From Dugong dugon (lineage: Eukaryota > Chordata > Mammalia > Sirenia > Dugongidae): 64,000 bases of DNA. The DNA is taken from positions 17,354,501-17,418,500 of the forward strand of contig CM057469.1 in assembly GCA_030035585.1 (NCBI GenBank), read 5' to 3'. Of the stretch, positions 45,120 to 55,428 are shown one piece after another (position 1 is the stretch's first letter; each line of letters starts with the position of its first letter). Under the pieces are notes generated by a model. That model was given only the letters and a program-made list of their open reading frames with translations. It made no database searches and had not been told where the DNA came from. Position numbers and translations under genes: made by a program.

Positions 45120-46490
45120 ACTTAAAAAACACTTTATTTTGGAATAATTTCAAGATTGGAGAAAAGTTAGAAGAATAGTACAGGGAACTCTCATATGCCC
45201 TTTACCCAGATTCAGCAAGTTTTAACATTTTGCCACATTGGCTTTATCATATTTATTCTTTTTCCCTCCCTTCTTCCCTCCCTCCCTTCCTATATATTCA
45301 TCTGTCCATCCACTCATAAATAGTTTATTTTTCTGAACCATTTGAGAGAAGGCTGCAAATATAATGTCTCTTTACTTTTAATACTTTGGTGTGCATTTTC
45401 TAAGAATATTCTCTTACATAACCACTGTATACTTATCAAATCCAGGCAGTTTTACATTCACATAATACTTCAATCCATAGACTATATTTTCAATTTTGTC
45501 AATAGTAACAATAATGTCCTTTCTTGCATTTTTTTCCTTCCAGTCCAAGATCCAATCCAGGATCACATATTGCATGTAGTTGTCATGTCTTAGTCTGATG
45601 TAATCTGGAAAAGTTCCTCAGCCTTTCTTTGTTTTTTATGACATTGGTATTTTTGAAGAATGCAGCCTCTTTTTTGAATATTCCTAAATTGCAGTTTGTC
45701 TGATGATTTCCCATGATTAGATTTGGGTTATGCATTCCCAGCCAGAGATGACTACAGAAATCATGTTTTGTCTGTCTTGAGGTATCACATCAGGAGGCAC
45801 ACAGTGTCCATCTGCTTCTCTTTGGTGAAATTTTGATGACCTGGTGAAGGTACTGCCTGGTCTTTATATTTACTGCTTTTCTCCTTTCAACTAATAATCT
45901 GTGGAGAGACACTTGAAATCATGGAAATATCTTACTCCTCATCATTTTCTTTCCTCCATAGATTTAGTATTTATTGATGATTGGTTCTTGCCTGAACCAG
46001 TCTTTACTGTGATGGCTGTAAAATGATGATTTTTCCAACTCCTACACTCGCTTCACATTTATATGTCTTAATTCTGTTCTAAGGAAGAGTCCTTCCTTCT
46101 CCCCTATTTATTTATGTATTTATTATCAGTATGGACTCATAGATTCCTATTTTATTCCATGAGTTACAATCCATTATTGTCCTTATTTATTTTGATGTTC
46201 AAATTGTCTCAGATTTGTTTAGCGGGAGCCCTTTCAAGCTGACGTCTCTGTCTTTTGATCTGCCTCCATCATTTTTTGGAACACTTTTTTACTTTCTGAT
46301 GGAACAGAATGTTTCATGCTTATCTTGTATTTTTTCTCCTCAGCCTGGAATCAGCCATTTTTCTAAATTCCTTTAGCTTCTATTGATACATTAGCACCTA
46401 AACCTGGATCACTAGATAGTGAGATTTATAGTAATTTAGGGCTTTTTGCAACCGAGGGAAATTGTAGGAAGAGGAGGAAGACTGGGATTG
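45120..46490 (-). mobile_element. Old L1 (L1M) 3' UTR, antisense
   Basis: Starts 'cactttattttggaataatt', then 'gaactctcatatgcccttta', and contains 'caaattgtctcagatttgtt' (46200), equivalent to the element at window position 155. Highly diverged. Confidence 0.7.
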
Positions 46491-46840
46491 AAGAAGCAAT
46501 TGGTGAGGTTCCTCCCTCCCCCTACAACTGCTGGGAAATATGTTAGGTAATGGTGGCAATGATGAAGAGCAGGTGGCCAGCAGCAGAGGGGCCTTGTCCC
46601 ACTCTCAGTGGGTCTCTAAGGAAATAGGGCAGTACCCCTGGTTCTTCATGGCATGTGCTTGTCATGCAGGGTATCCAGAAGTTCCCTTTTGCTCTAGTAA
46701 TGAAATATGGAGATACTGGGCCAATGGGTAGGCAGTAGCCTGGGTTTAGGATGAAAAGGCTGCCATGTATAGAGACTTAGTAACGGAAGTCAAATCACTG
46801 AGACTGTGGTCCCCAGTAATATGTGCTACCATAGTGTCCC
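46491..46840. other. Gap without a gene
   Basis: The frame at 46540-46731 (63 residues) has no known motif. No repeat recognised. Confidence 0.4.
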
Positions 46841-46844
46841 AAAA

Positions 46845-46994
46845 GGCCATTTGGCAGAGGTTGAGGATGCAGGAGGAATTGACTATAAAAGGGTAGCAAA
46901 AGGGAATTTTTAGGGTGATGAAACTGTTTTGTATCTCTGCATTTGTCAAAAATCATAGAATTATATAAAATGAATTCTACTATATGTAAATTGT

Positions 46995-47020
<26 letters not shown>
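46845..47020 (+). mobile_element. L1M 3' end with A26 tail, sense
   Basis: 'gggaatttttagggtgatga' and 'gaattctactatatgtaaat' are the 3' terminus of an old L1. A run of 26 A at 46995-47020 follows. Confidence 0.75.
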
Positions 47021-47026
<6 letters not shown>

Positions 47027-47337
47027 TTGGATAGTTTCAGTCAAGGTAAAGTAGAGCTATCCTAAAAAACCCAATTGTAAAAACCCAGTTCTTCCAAATG
47101 ATGTATCTCCCTTGTCCTAAATAGTAGAATGATTGCAACTTCCCATTGCTTTACTGATAAGCTATTCTTTCATATTTCTTCAAAACTTTTGAATCTTCTT
47201 CATTAATTTGTGTTATTATAGGCATTGATTCTCTATGCCATAGCGGGAGTTATTAAGTGTATCTGGCACAGCTTCAGATGTAGATATTGCTGTTACATTT
47301 TGATCATCTACTGAGTGATTGCAGTTTATACCTCCTT

Positions 47338-47802
47338 TTGTTGTTGTTGCCATCTGTTCTGCTCCAGCTCATGCTAACTTGTGTATAACAGAGTGAAACA
47401 TTCCCCAGATTTGCCCCATCCTCACAATTGTTGGTATATTTGAATTCACTGTTGCAGGTCGATGCATTTCATGGAGGGTTTCCCTCATTTTCACTGACCC
47501 TCTACTTTACCAATCATGATGTCCTTTTCTAGTTATTGGTCTTTCCTGATGATGTGTCCGAAGTAAGCAAGGTGAAGTCTTGCCATCCTCGCTTCTAAGA
47601 AACATTCTGGCTATACTTCCTCCAAAACTGATTTGTTTGTTCCACGGTATATTCTTCACCAACACCACAATTCAAGTGTGTCACTTCTTGCTTTTCCGTT
47701 CTCATTGTCTAACTTTCACATGCATATGAGGCAGTTGTAAAATACCATGGCTTAGTCCTCAAAGTGACACCTTTGCTTCTTAACACTTCAAAGAGGTCTT
47801 TT
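47338..47802 (-). mobile_element. RTE LINE 3' part, antisense
   Basis: Reverse complement of the RTE 3' end: TTGTTGTTGCCATCTG..., 'gaccctctactttaccaatc', 'cacatgcatatgaggcagtt'. It matches the sense copies at 40597-41190. Interrupted by an L1 at 47803. Confidence 0.85.
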
Positions 47803-49018
47803 TTTTTTTTTTTTAAATTGTGCTTTAGGTGAAAGTTTACATCTCAAGTTAATTTGTCATACAAAAATTTATACACATATTGTTATGTGACCCTAGTTGC
47901 AATCCCTATAATGTTACAGCACACTCCCCCTTTTCATCCCACGCTTCCCGTGTCCATTCAACCAGCTCCTATCCCTTTCTGCCTTCTCATCCCGCTTCTG
48001 GAAAGGAGCTGCCCATTTAGTCTCGTGTATCTACTTGAACTAAGAAGCACACTCTTCACGAGTATTATTTTATGTTTTATAGTACAGTCTAATCTTTGAA
48101 GAGTTGGCTTTGGGAATGGTTTCAGTTCTGGGTTAACAGAGTCTGGGGGCCATGTCTTCTGGGGCTCCTCCAGTCTCAGACCATCAAGTCTGGTCTTTTT
48201 ACTAGAATTTGAGTTCTACACCCCACTTTTTTCCTGTTCCATCAGGGACTGTCGTTTTCCCTGTCAGGGTGGTCGTTGGTGGTACTCGGACACCATCCAG
48301 TTCTTCTGGTCTCAGGCTGGTGGAGTCTCTGGTTTATGTGGCCTTTTTGTCTCTTGGGCTAATATTTTCCTTGTGTCTCTGGTGTTCTTCACTCTCCCTT
48401 GCTCCAGGTGGATTGGGATCAATGCTAGCCTTGTTGGGGTGAGATGGTATCTCATTATAATTTTGATTTGCCTTTCTCTAATGGCTAATGTTCGTGAGCA
48501 TGTCCTCATTTATCTGTTAGCTGCTGGAATGTCTTCTTTGGTGAAGTGCCTGTTCATATCTTTTGCCCATTTTTTGACTGGGTTACTTGTCTTTTTGTTG
48601 TTGAAGTTTTGCGGTATCTTGTAGATTTTAGAGATTAGACCCTGATTGGGTTTGTCGTAGCCAAATTTTTTTTCCCAGTCCATAGGTTGTTTTTTTACTC
48701 TTTTGGTGAAGTGTTTTGATGAGCATAAGTGTTTGATTTTTAGGAGCTCCCAGTTATCTAGTTTCTCTTCTGTTGTTTGTGCATTGTTATGTTTTGTATT
48801 TTGTTTATGCCATGTATTAGGGCTCCTAGTGTTGTCCCTGTTTTTTCTTCCATGATCTTTGTCGTTTTGGATTTTATATTTAGGTTTTTGATCCATTTTG
48901 AGTTAGTTTTTGTACATGGTGTGTGATATGGGTCTTGTTTCATTTTTTTGCAGATGGATATCTAGTTATGCCAGCACCATTTGGTAAAGAGACTATCTTT
49001 TACCCATTTAAAGGATTT
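47803..49018 (-). mobile_element. L1 LINE, antisense, 5'-truncated, inserted in an RTE
   Basis: T-run then 'ggtgaaagtttacatctcaa' (3' UTR), followed by antisense ORF2 C-terminus ('gtgagatggtatctcattat' near 48439). Target duplication AAAGAGGTCTTTT at 47790-47802 and 49019-49031. About 1.2 kb. Minus-strand frames at 48510-48896 are ORF2 remnants (LDNWELLKIKHLCSSK). Confidence 0.92.
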
Positions 49019-49138
49019 AAAGAGGTCTTTTGCAGTAGATTTTCCCAGTGCAATATGTCTTTTGATTTGTTGACTCCTGCTTTCATGGGCATTGGTTGTT
49101 GATCCAAGTGGAGTGAAATCCTTGATAACTTCAGTTTT
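49019..49138 (-). mobile_element. RTE LINE, remaining 5' end, antisense
   Basis: 'gcagtagattttcccagtgc' and 'gatccaagtggagtgaaatc' continue the RTE beyond the L1. The RTE is 5'-truncated in an A-run at about 49138, where the unidentified gene relic begins. Confidence 0.85.
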
Positions 49139-49362
49139 TTTGCCGGTAGCTCCTTCTATGAGTGCCTTCATGCCAGATTTGTGAATCAGTCCATCTTTAC
49201 TGAAATAATTCATTAGACGGATAATCCCAATTATTTGATAGAGTGCCATCTCCTGCTGTATCTGTAAGGCCTGATGGAACAGATTTTGACAAGAAGCTAT
49301 GAATTGGTGCTTGAGCATTTTCCATCTTCTCCTTACTACTTTGAAGGGGATATTAGCATCTG

Positions 49363-49973
49363 GAGAACAAAATAAGAAGCTTAGCTGAGAGGTTTTTATT
49401 TTATCCCTGAAATTTGTGCTCCTCAGTTTTGAGAAAATTATTTCTTAAAGCAAGAGGATATGCCAAATGACAATCTCACGTTCCTCAAATTGAGCTAAAA
49501 AAAGATTTATGTAACAAAAACCATCTTCCTTTCTTTGCTTTAAGAATACATATGGAACTGAGTAGATATTTCTAGTAATAAACATTCACAGATCCTTGAA
49601 AAAAGTAAAAGGCCACAGGGGACCAGTTGTACCCCATGACCACCAGTTTAGTGATAAGTCTAGACTAGCCTTAGGACAATGAGCTGGAAGGTGTGTGAAA
49701 GTCTAGAGAATCCTGTGTGGTTCCAAGACCCTTCCTCAACTACCACCGCAAATTCACACAAACTGTTTTTTAACCAGACACCATCTTGAAGAGGAAGGGC
49801 TAATCCCTCCAAGTGCTTGCTGGACCCCATTGTTTTCAGCCTTCTTGGGAACTTATGCTGTTGAGTATCTCCTCCCTCTCTTGTATCTTTAACCTTTCTC
49901 TACTGATTCATTCCCAACAGGACTTAAACTTACTCTGTTGTTGTCTGTTATAAATAAAACAAACATACAGCAT
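49363..49973. other. Gap without a gene
   Basis: Unique DNA, upstream of the acceptor-like site on the minus strand. Nothing recognised. Confidence 0.5.
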
Positions 49974-50497
49974 TGTGTTAGTTATCTAGTGCTGCTATAA
50001 CAGAAATACCACAAGTGGATGGCCTTTAACAAAGACAAATTTACTCTTTCACAGTCTAGGAGGCTTGAAGTCCAAATTCAGGGTGCCAGCCCTAGGGGAT
50101 AGGCTTTCTCTTTCTCTTGGTTCTGGGGGAAGATCCTTGTCATCAATCTTTCCCTGGTCTAGGAGCTTCTCAGTGCAGGAACCCCAGGTTCAAAGGACAT
50201 GATCTGCTCCTGGCACTGCTTTCTTGGAGGTATGAGGTCCGGCTGTCTCTCTGCTTGCTTCTCTCTTTTATATTTCAAAAGAGATTGACTTAAGACACAA
50301 TCTAATCTTGTTGATTGAGTCCTGCCTCATTAATATAACTGCCGTAATCCTGCCTCATTAAGATCATAGAGGTAGGATTTACAACACGTAGGAAAATCAC
50401 ATCAGATGACAAAATGGTGGACAATCACACAATACTGGGAATCATGGTCTAGCCAAGTTGACAGATATTTTTTGGGGATACAGTTCAGTCCATGACA
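49974..50497 (-). mobile_element. Solo LTR, ERVL-MaLR-like, antisense
   Basis: Starts TGTGTTAGTTATCTAGTGCT and ends 'cagtccatgaca'. Same family as 28547-29051 and the sense copy at 12281. Flanks AGCAT and AGCAC suggest a 5-bp duplication, as expected for ERVL-class insertions. Confidence 0.88.
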
Positions 50498-50539
50498 AGC
50501 ACCCTCTCCTTTAGCCTCACATCTCCTCTTAAGGCTACT

Positions 50540-51601
50540 GTACTGTTTCCTCTGTGTTACAGTCAGCTCTCGCAAAAGTTTTGTTTACATGTGATGACTT
50601 CACTTCATCAATTCTGAGTTTCCTTTGTAGGCTCATCCCTTTCTATCATCTAAAGTTTAGACTTTAGATCTTTTTGGTACCTTTTCCAGGCCATCTTTTT
50701 GGTCTACACTCTCCTTCTCCTGTGGTGATTTCATCCATATCATGGCTGCAGTTAATTATATACTAGTGATTGCTCAACTAAATACTAGTGTATTTTACAA
50801 CTAAATAGGCCTTTCTTTTGAATTTCAGCTCTAATATTCAACTGTCTACTTAATATTTCTACTTGATTATCTCAGAAATGCTGGAAATTTAACATGTCTA
50901 AAACACTGTCTTCTTAATCATCCTTCTTAAATCTGCTTCTCCCACTTTCCCTATTTCAGTAATTGACACCACCATTTTGCCCTTGTGAGAAACCTGGGCA
51001 GCTTCCTTGACATCTTCTTTCTGTTTACCTGCCTTATCAACGTGATAATCAGCCAATTTTACTGATTTTATCAATGGAATCTTTTTCAAGTTTGTGTCTC
51101 TGAATCTTCACTGTCATCACCCTAGTCAGAACCATCACACCATAATTTCTCGCCTAATTGCTATAATCATCTCCTAACTAGTCAACCTGATACCCATTCT
51201 TGTCTTGTTTCCCTTCCATATATTGTTCCTGTTATAAAACTTAAAATCCTTACTATGCCTGCATGCCCTTCCTGCCTTGTCCTGAAATACTCTTGACTCT
51301 TTCCCTTCCTCTACTTTAATTCCAGTTAATCAACAAGTTCAGCTAATCATACTATATTACTAAGTTTTTCTTGTATTTTCCTTCTTTGCATGCCTATTAC
51401 TACTTTCACAGTTCAGGCCCTCATTCTCTCATAATGGATTTCATCCCAGCCACAGCCTCTTAAAAGTGATTTTGCTACCTCTGAACTTTTTAGTTACTGT
51501 CCATCCTCTGTTAGCCACCAGAGTGATCTGTCTGAAGTATATAAACCTGCCCTGTCACTCCCACATATAAAACCTCTCTGTGGATCCTGATATCTTACAG
51601 C
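50540..51601 (+). mobile_element. L2 LINE, sense, first part
   Basis: Diverged L2 with the sense 3' ORF2/3' UTR order: 'gctggaaatttaacatgtct' (50880), 'gaaacctgggcagcttcctt' (50990), 'agccaccagagtgatctgtc' (51513). Continues after an LTR at 52072 and after a second LTR at 53690. Confidence 0.75.
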
Positions 51602-52071
51602 TGTTAAAGAAGAAAATATTGTACTATGTTAGGAGTGAAAGAAAAGGAGTTTTATTGAGGAACAATACAGCTCAAGCTGGTCAGCACCAAGTAAAAATAC
51701 CAAGTACTCCGCGGAGAGGGGGGTCTATACATAGAGAACAAAGAAAAGTTAAGGGGTTAATGATTAATTATCGATAAAATCAGCATCAGCTTGAAGTCCT
51801 TTGAAATGTAAAGATTGGCTACTTGACTAAGGAAGGAGTGAGTTACCACCTAGGTGAATGGTGCCAACTGATTCAGTTATATGTGATTGTAGTTGATTGT
51901 ACATGATTGTAGTTATAAACACCCCCCTCCCCCCCCCCAAACAAATTTACACCTGGAGACAGTCTTCCCAGATGAGTTACATCCTGACCTTCTGTTTCCT
52001 GGGAATACATGTTGGCCCATCATTCTTATGTCTGACATGAGTGCCTCCAATTTGATACTTTTCCGTTTACA
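51602..52071 (-). mobile_element. Solo ERV LTR, antisense, unidentified family
   Basis: On the minus strand it starts TGTAAACGGAAAAGTATC and ends 'cttctttaaca'. AATAAA lies before the terminal ~45 bases (minus strand, near 51645). Flanks CAGC (51598-51601) and CAGT (52072-52075). It holds a C-rich run near 51921-51938. It sits in an L2. The long frame at 51893-52669 is a read-through of this LTR, L2 and a microsatellite. Confidence 0.65.
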
Positions 52072-52399
52072 CAGTATAAAGTCCAAGGTCCTTAGTGTGT
52101 CATATAGGCCTCCAGTTTTGAGTCTTCTCTCAACTCCAGGCTCATCGCTTGATAGTCTCTGCCTTGAACTTTGTTTCACTACACCAGATTGCCTAAAGGT
52201 GATTCTCTCTTGCCCTCTCCACAGGCAGCAGGTTGAGTCTTCCCTCCTTCTTGTACACAAAATGCCAGGCTCCCCATATCCGCCACCACACCTTTCCCCT
52301 ACTTTTGCCTGGATACCTCCTCTCCTATACTTTGTTTTAGACCCACATCTTCCTGGAAGCCTTGCTTGCTCTCCCTACCACAACAGACTGAATAAGTAC
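52072..52399 (+). mobile_element. L2 LINE, sense, second part
   Basis: 'cagtataaagtccaaggtcc' continues the L2 into its 3' UTR ('cttcctggaagccttgcttg' near 52348). Confidence 0.8.
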
Positions 52400-52441
52400 T
52401 GTATTAGGATGGGTTCTCTAGAGAAGCAAAATCAGTGGGGC

Positions 52442-52444
52442 GTG

Positions 52445-52489
<45 letters not shown>

Positions 52490-52640
52490 ATATGTATATG
52501 TGTATATATATGTGTGCGTATGTATATGTATGTATATATACGTGTGTGTATGTATATGTATATATATATGTGTGTGCATATGTATATGTATGTATATATA
52601 CGTATGTATGTATATATGCATGTATGTATATGTATGTATA
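52442..52640. repeat. (TG)n/(TA)n microsatellite
   Basis: Alternating purine-pyrimidine sequence, including an uninterrupted TG run at about 52457-52485. Open frames in all directions here are repeat artefacts (Cys/Val/Tyr/Ile alternation). Confidence 0.95.
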
Positions 52641-52812
52641 TATGGAAATTCTGGTGGCATAGTGGTTAAAGAGCTACGGCTGCTAACCAAAAGGCTGACA
52701 GTTTAAATCCACCAGGCACTCCTTGGAAACCCTATGGGGCAGTTCTACTCTGTCCTTTAGGGTCACTGTGGGTTGGAATTTACTTGACGGTAACAGGTTT
52801 GTTTTTGTTTTT
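52641..52812 (+). mobile_element. AfroSINE, sense, in microsatellite
   Basis: Head GAAATTCTGGTGGCATAGTG, B box GACAGTTTAAATCC and tail GGTTGGAATTTACTTGACGG, then 'ttgtttttgtttttatat' merging with TA repeats. Confidence 0.88.
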
Positions 52813-52865
52813 ATATGTATATATTTATGTATATGTATTTAATATATAAACATATATGTATTTGT

Positions 52866-52932
52866 AGTTAGGTACTGTCGAGTTACTATGGGTCGGAATC
52901 GACTCAACGGCAACGAGTTTGGTTTTGGTTTT
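52866..52932 (+). mobile_element. AfroSINE 3' tail only, sense
   Basis: GGTCGGAATCGACTCAACGG and 'gagtttggttttggtttt' are present. Only the last ~65 bases of the SINE. Flanked by TA repeats on both sides. Confidence 0.8.
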
Positions 52933-52945
52933 ATATATATATTCG

Positions 52946-53103
52946 TTATTGTTGTTAGGTGCCATTGAGTTGGTTCCGACTCATAGTGAACCTGTACGAC
53001 AGGTTAGAACTGCCCCATAGGGTTTCCAAGGAGTGGCTGGTAGATTTGAACTGCTGACCTTTTGGTTAGCAGCTGAGCTCTTAACCACTACACCATCAGG
53101 GCT
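52946..53103 (-). mobile_element. AfroSINE, antisense, in microsatellite
   Basis: TTATTGTTGTTAGGTGCC, then GAGTTGGTTCCGACTCATAG, ending CACCATCAGGGCTCC. Opposed to the two sense copies just upstream. Confidence 0.88.
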
Positions 53104-53229
53104 CCTATATATATGTGTGTGTGTACGTATGTGTATGCATACACACACACACATATATATATACACATACATATATATGTATATGTATGTATATACATGT
53201 ATATACATATATGTGTATACACACATATA
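53104..53229. repeat. (TG/CA/TA)n microsatellite with palindromic structure
   Basis: TG-rich, then CA-rich, then TA-rich runs, e.g. GTGTATGCATACACAC around 53130. Self-complementary and alternating purine-pyrimidine. Confidence 0.92.
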
Positions 53230-53689
53230 TGGACAGAGAGAGACAGAGAGATTTATCTCAAGGAAATGGCTGACGTATTGTAGAAGCTGGCAAGTCCCAA
53301 GTCTGTGGGTCAGGCATCAGGCTGGAGGCTTCTCCTGACTCACATAGCTGCTGGTGCTGACAAACCCAAGGTCGGCAGGTCAGACAGCCGGCTGCTGGCT
53401 CAAGTTCCAAGAATCGGAAGTCAGATGAGGATGAGATAGATGCAGGATCCAGAGCAAGCAAGGTTTGCCAGAATGAAAATAGATATATTGGATGCAGGCC
53501 ACACCCCCAAGGAAACTCCCCTTACAACCGATTGGCTGATCACATCAGATCATATCATGGGGGATGACTGCATCATTACATAACTGCCAAATTACATCAT
53601 TGCATAACTGCCAAACTACATCACTACATAACTGTCTAACCACTGAAAATCATGGCCCAGCCAAGTTAACACAAATCCTTTACCATCAC

Positions 53690-53845
53690 AGGTACCCCTC
53701 CTCCATGTTGCACATTCCAAATTAAATTATAGTTAGGTTTAGGTGTTTGCTCCTTTCAAACATGTAAGTATTTAATGGTGTTCCACATTATTTATAGCAT
53801 TCTGTATCATGCCTGCCAGTAGCATGTACTAGGTGTTCAATAAAT
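53690..53845 (+). mobile_element. L2 LINE, sense, 3' end
   Basis: Ends in 'aggtgttcaataaatactct', then 'ttgttgac', the L2 3' terminus. Third piece of the L2 starting at 50540. Confidence 0.8.
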
Positions 53846-54554
53846 ACTCTTTGTTGACTAATCAAAAGTATCATGACTTCTACTTCCTGATAAAGTAGAT
53901 AGTAAAAATGTTTGAATTCATTTCCCTTGAAATGAAACCAGATTCTCAGGCCCAAGACGCTTGGAAAATACAAGAAATGCCACAGTGCCCAGAGCTTACT
54001 TGATGTGTTGTTCTTGCATTCTCTTTAATGTTTTTCAGAAATTTTCTTAAATAGTGTGGAGGCATTGTATGCCTGCAATGATATTTAAACACAGCTGTCT
54101 TCTGCCTTGTGAGTCTTGTTTTCTCCAGGTTCACTTATCATGGCATGCAGATGATAGTTACCCAGATGATTGTGGATTAGCCCAGTCAGGCAGTCAACAT
54201 TAAGTACGGTAGAAACTTACTAAATTTGTACCTAACTGATTAAGAGTATATAATAATTTTGACATACTAATGTGAAGTTTCTTTGTACTGTTTTACTGCA
54301 AAGAGGAAAGAATTTGCTTAGCTAATTAAAACTATAAAGACAGTAATGTCTAATTTACTTGAGTCAAACCAACAACTGTTTTTCAGACACTTGTAAAATC
54401 AGCACAAACTAGGGATATGCCAATTATTTTTTTATTAACTGATGCACCGAATGGATTCTCTAAAACACAACTTTGACTGCCCTCTTCCTTGTAGTATTGC
54501 TGAATATGTTTTAAATGAACAAAATTGCATTTGTTGAGGTTATTAGGAAATAGG
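53846..54554. other. Gap with one weak exon candidate
   Basis: Unique DNA. A 73-base minus-strand stretch at 54000-54072 is bounded by CAG and GTAAGC and is open in one frame. Otherwise nothing. Confidence 0.4.
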
Positions 54555-54764
54555 TGTTGTTTGTTGCTGTGTGCCGTCGGGTCGATTCTGACTCACTGAG
54601 GCCCTGTCTGACAGAGTAGAACTACCCCTATAGGGTTTCCCAGACTGTAATGTTTATGGGAGCAAATAGTTAGGTCTTTTCTCCTGTGGAGCGGCTGGTG
54701 GATTCAAACTCTCGACGTTTTGGTTAGCAGCCAAGCGCTTAACCGTTGCATCACCAGGGCTTCC
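54555..54764 (-). mobile_element. AfroSINE, antisense, with target-site duplication
   Basis: TTTGTTGCTGTGTGCCGTCG and GGTCGATTCTGACTCACTG to 'gcatcaccagggcttcc'. Flanked by TAGGAAATAGG (54544-54554) and TAGGAAATGGG (54765-54775). Confidence 0.92.
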
Positions 54765-55096
54765 TAGGAAATGGGAACCTGATGTTATTTTTCAGTCCTT
54801 TTCTTTTTTGCTCATGGCCCTCAGAAATATGTGTCACACTGCTGTCCAGTATAAACACACATGTAATTGAAACAGAAGTTGGAGAGAACGATACTTTTAC
54901 CTTGCCTCTTGGGATGCTATTTTTTTCCTTTTATATTTCACCTTCTAAAAAATGCTGCTTGGGACCCACTGAATTGACTTTACAAACTGATCAAGATCCA
55001 AAGTTTGAAAAAAAGCACTGCAGTGTAGCTTGAATTCACAGATTATGACTAATTCATATTTCTGTTACTAGCAGGCACTTAGTACTTATTCAGTAC

Positions 55097-55313
55097 CAAA
55101 AAAAATCCCCAAACCTGTTGCCATTGAATCAGTTGTGACTCACCATGACCCTGTGTGTTACAGTGTAGGACTATTCCATAGGGTTTTCTTGGCTGTAATC
55201 TTTATGGAAGCTGATTGCCAGGCTGTTCTTCCACAGTGCCCCACTGGGTAGATTCAGACCATCAACTTTAGTTTAGTAGCTGATCACAAACCACTTGCGC
55301 CACCCAGGGACCT
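55097..55313 (-). mobile_element. AfroSINE, antisense
   Basis: A/C-rich tail 'ccaaaaaaaatccccaaacc', then 'gaatcagttgtgactcacc', to 'gcgccacccagggacctt'. Long-body form. Confidence 0.88.
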
Positions 55314-55330
55314 TACTGTTGCTTGATCCA

Positions 55331-55428
55331 AAAAAAACCCAAAAAAACAAAAACAACAACAACAACAACAAAAAACAACCAAACTCATTGCTGTCAAGTC
55401 GATTCTGACATATAGCGACCCTTGGTAG
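55331..55428 (-). mobile_element. AfroSINE, antisense, head truncated
   Basis: A long A/C-rich (CAA)n tail at 55331-55380, then GTCAAGTCGATTCTGACATA. Stops after 'gcgacccttgg'. Confidence 0.82.

Larger units (their letters stand above)
47200..49359 (-). pseudogene. Unidentified gene relic or terminal exon, split by RTE and L1
   Basis: The minus strand reads from an acceptor-like site (a T-rich tract, then CTCCAG, just above 49359) into an open frame: PDANIPFKVVRRRWKMLKHQ, then FIASCQNLFHQALQIQQEMA, then IIRLMNYFSKDGLIHKSGMK. The frame stays open for some 70 codons until the RTE boundary near 49138. Past the RTE it resumes at 47337 with GGINCNHSVDDQNVTAIS and SEAVPDTLNNSRYGIENQ. A stop lies near 47215, with a further in-register piece (INEEDSKVLKKYERIAYQ) in another frame. 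The composition looks like a real, mostly helical protein. I did not recognise the family. It could be the last exon of a gene or a partial retrocopy. The RTE/L1 insertion means it cannot encode the ancestral protein. Confidence 0.4.
52400..53688 (-). mobile_element. LTR, antisense, expanded by microsatellites and SINEs
   Basis: On the minus strand it starts TGTGATGGTAAAGG and 'gttaacttggctgggccatg' and ends at 'ctagagaacccatcctaata', the arrangement of a known ERVL/MaLR-like LTR. Near the polyadenylation end a (TG/TA)n microsatellite has grown and received AfroSINEs (52442-53229). Flanks AGTAC and GGTAC are a likely 4-5-bp duplication. A 3 x 24-bp tandem repeat lies at 53571-53640. Confidence 0.7.

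Noticed and set aside
51893-52669. 258-residue open frame, the longest in the window
   Set aside because: It runs across an antisense LTR, an L2 3' UTR and a TG/TA microsatellite. The C-terminal half is Cys/Val/Tyr/Ile alternation from the repeat.
54746-55033. 95-residue plus-strand frame
   Set aside because: It begins in an AfroSINE and continues into unique DNA, with no recognisable domain.
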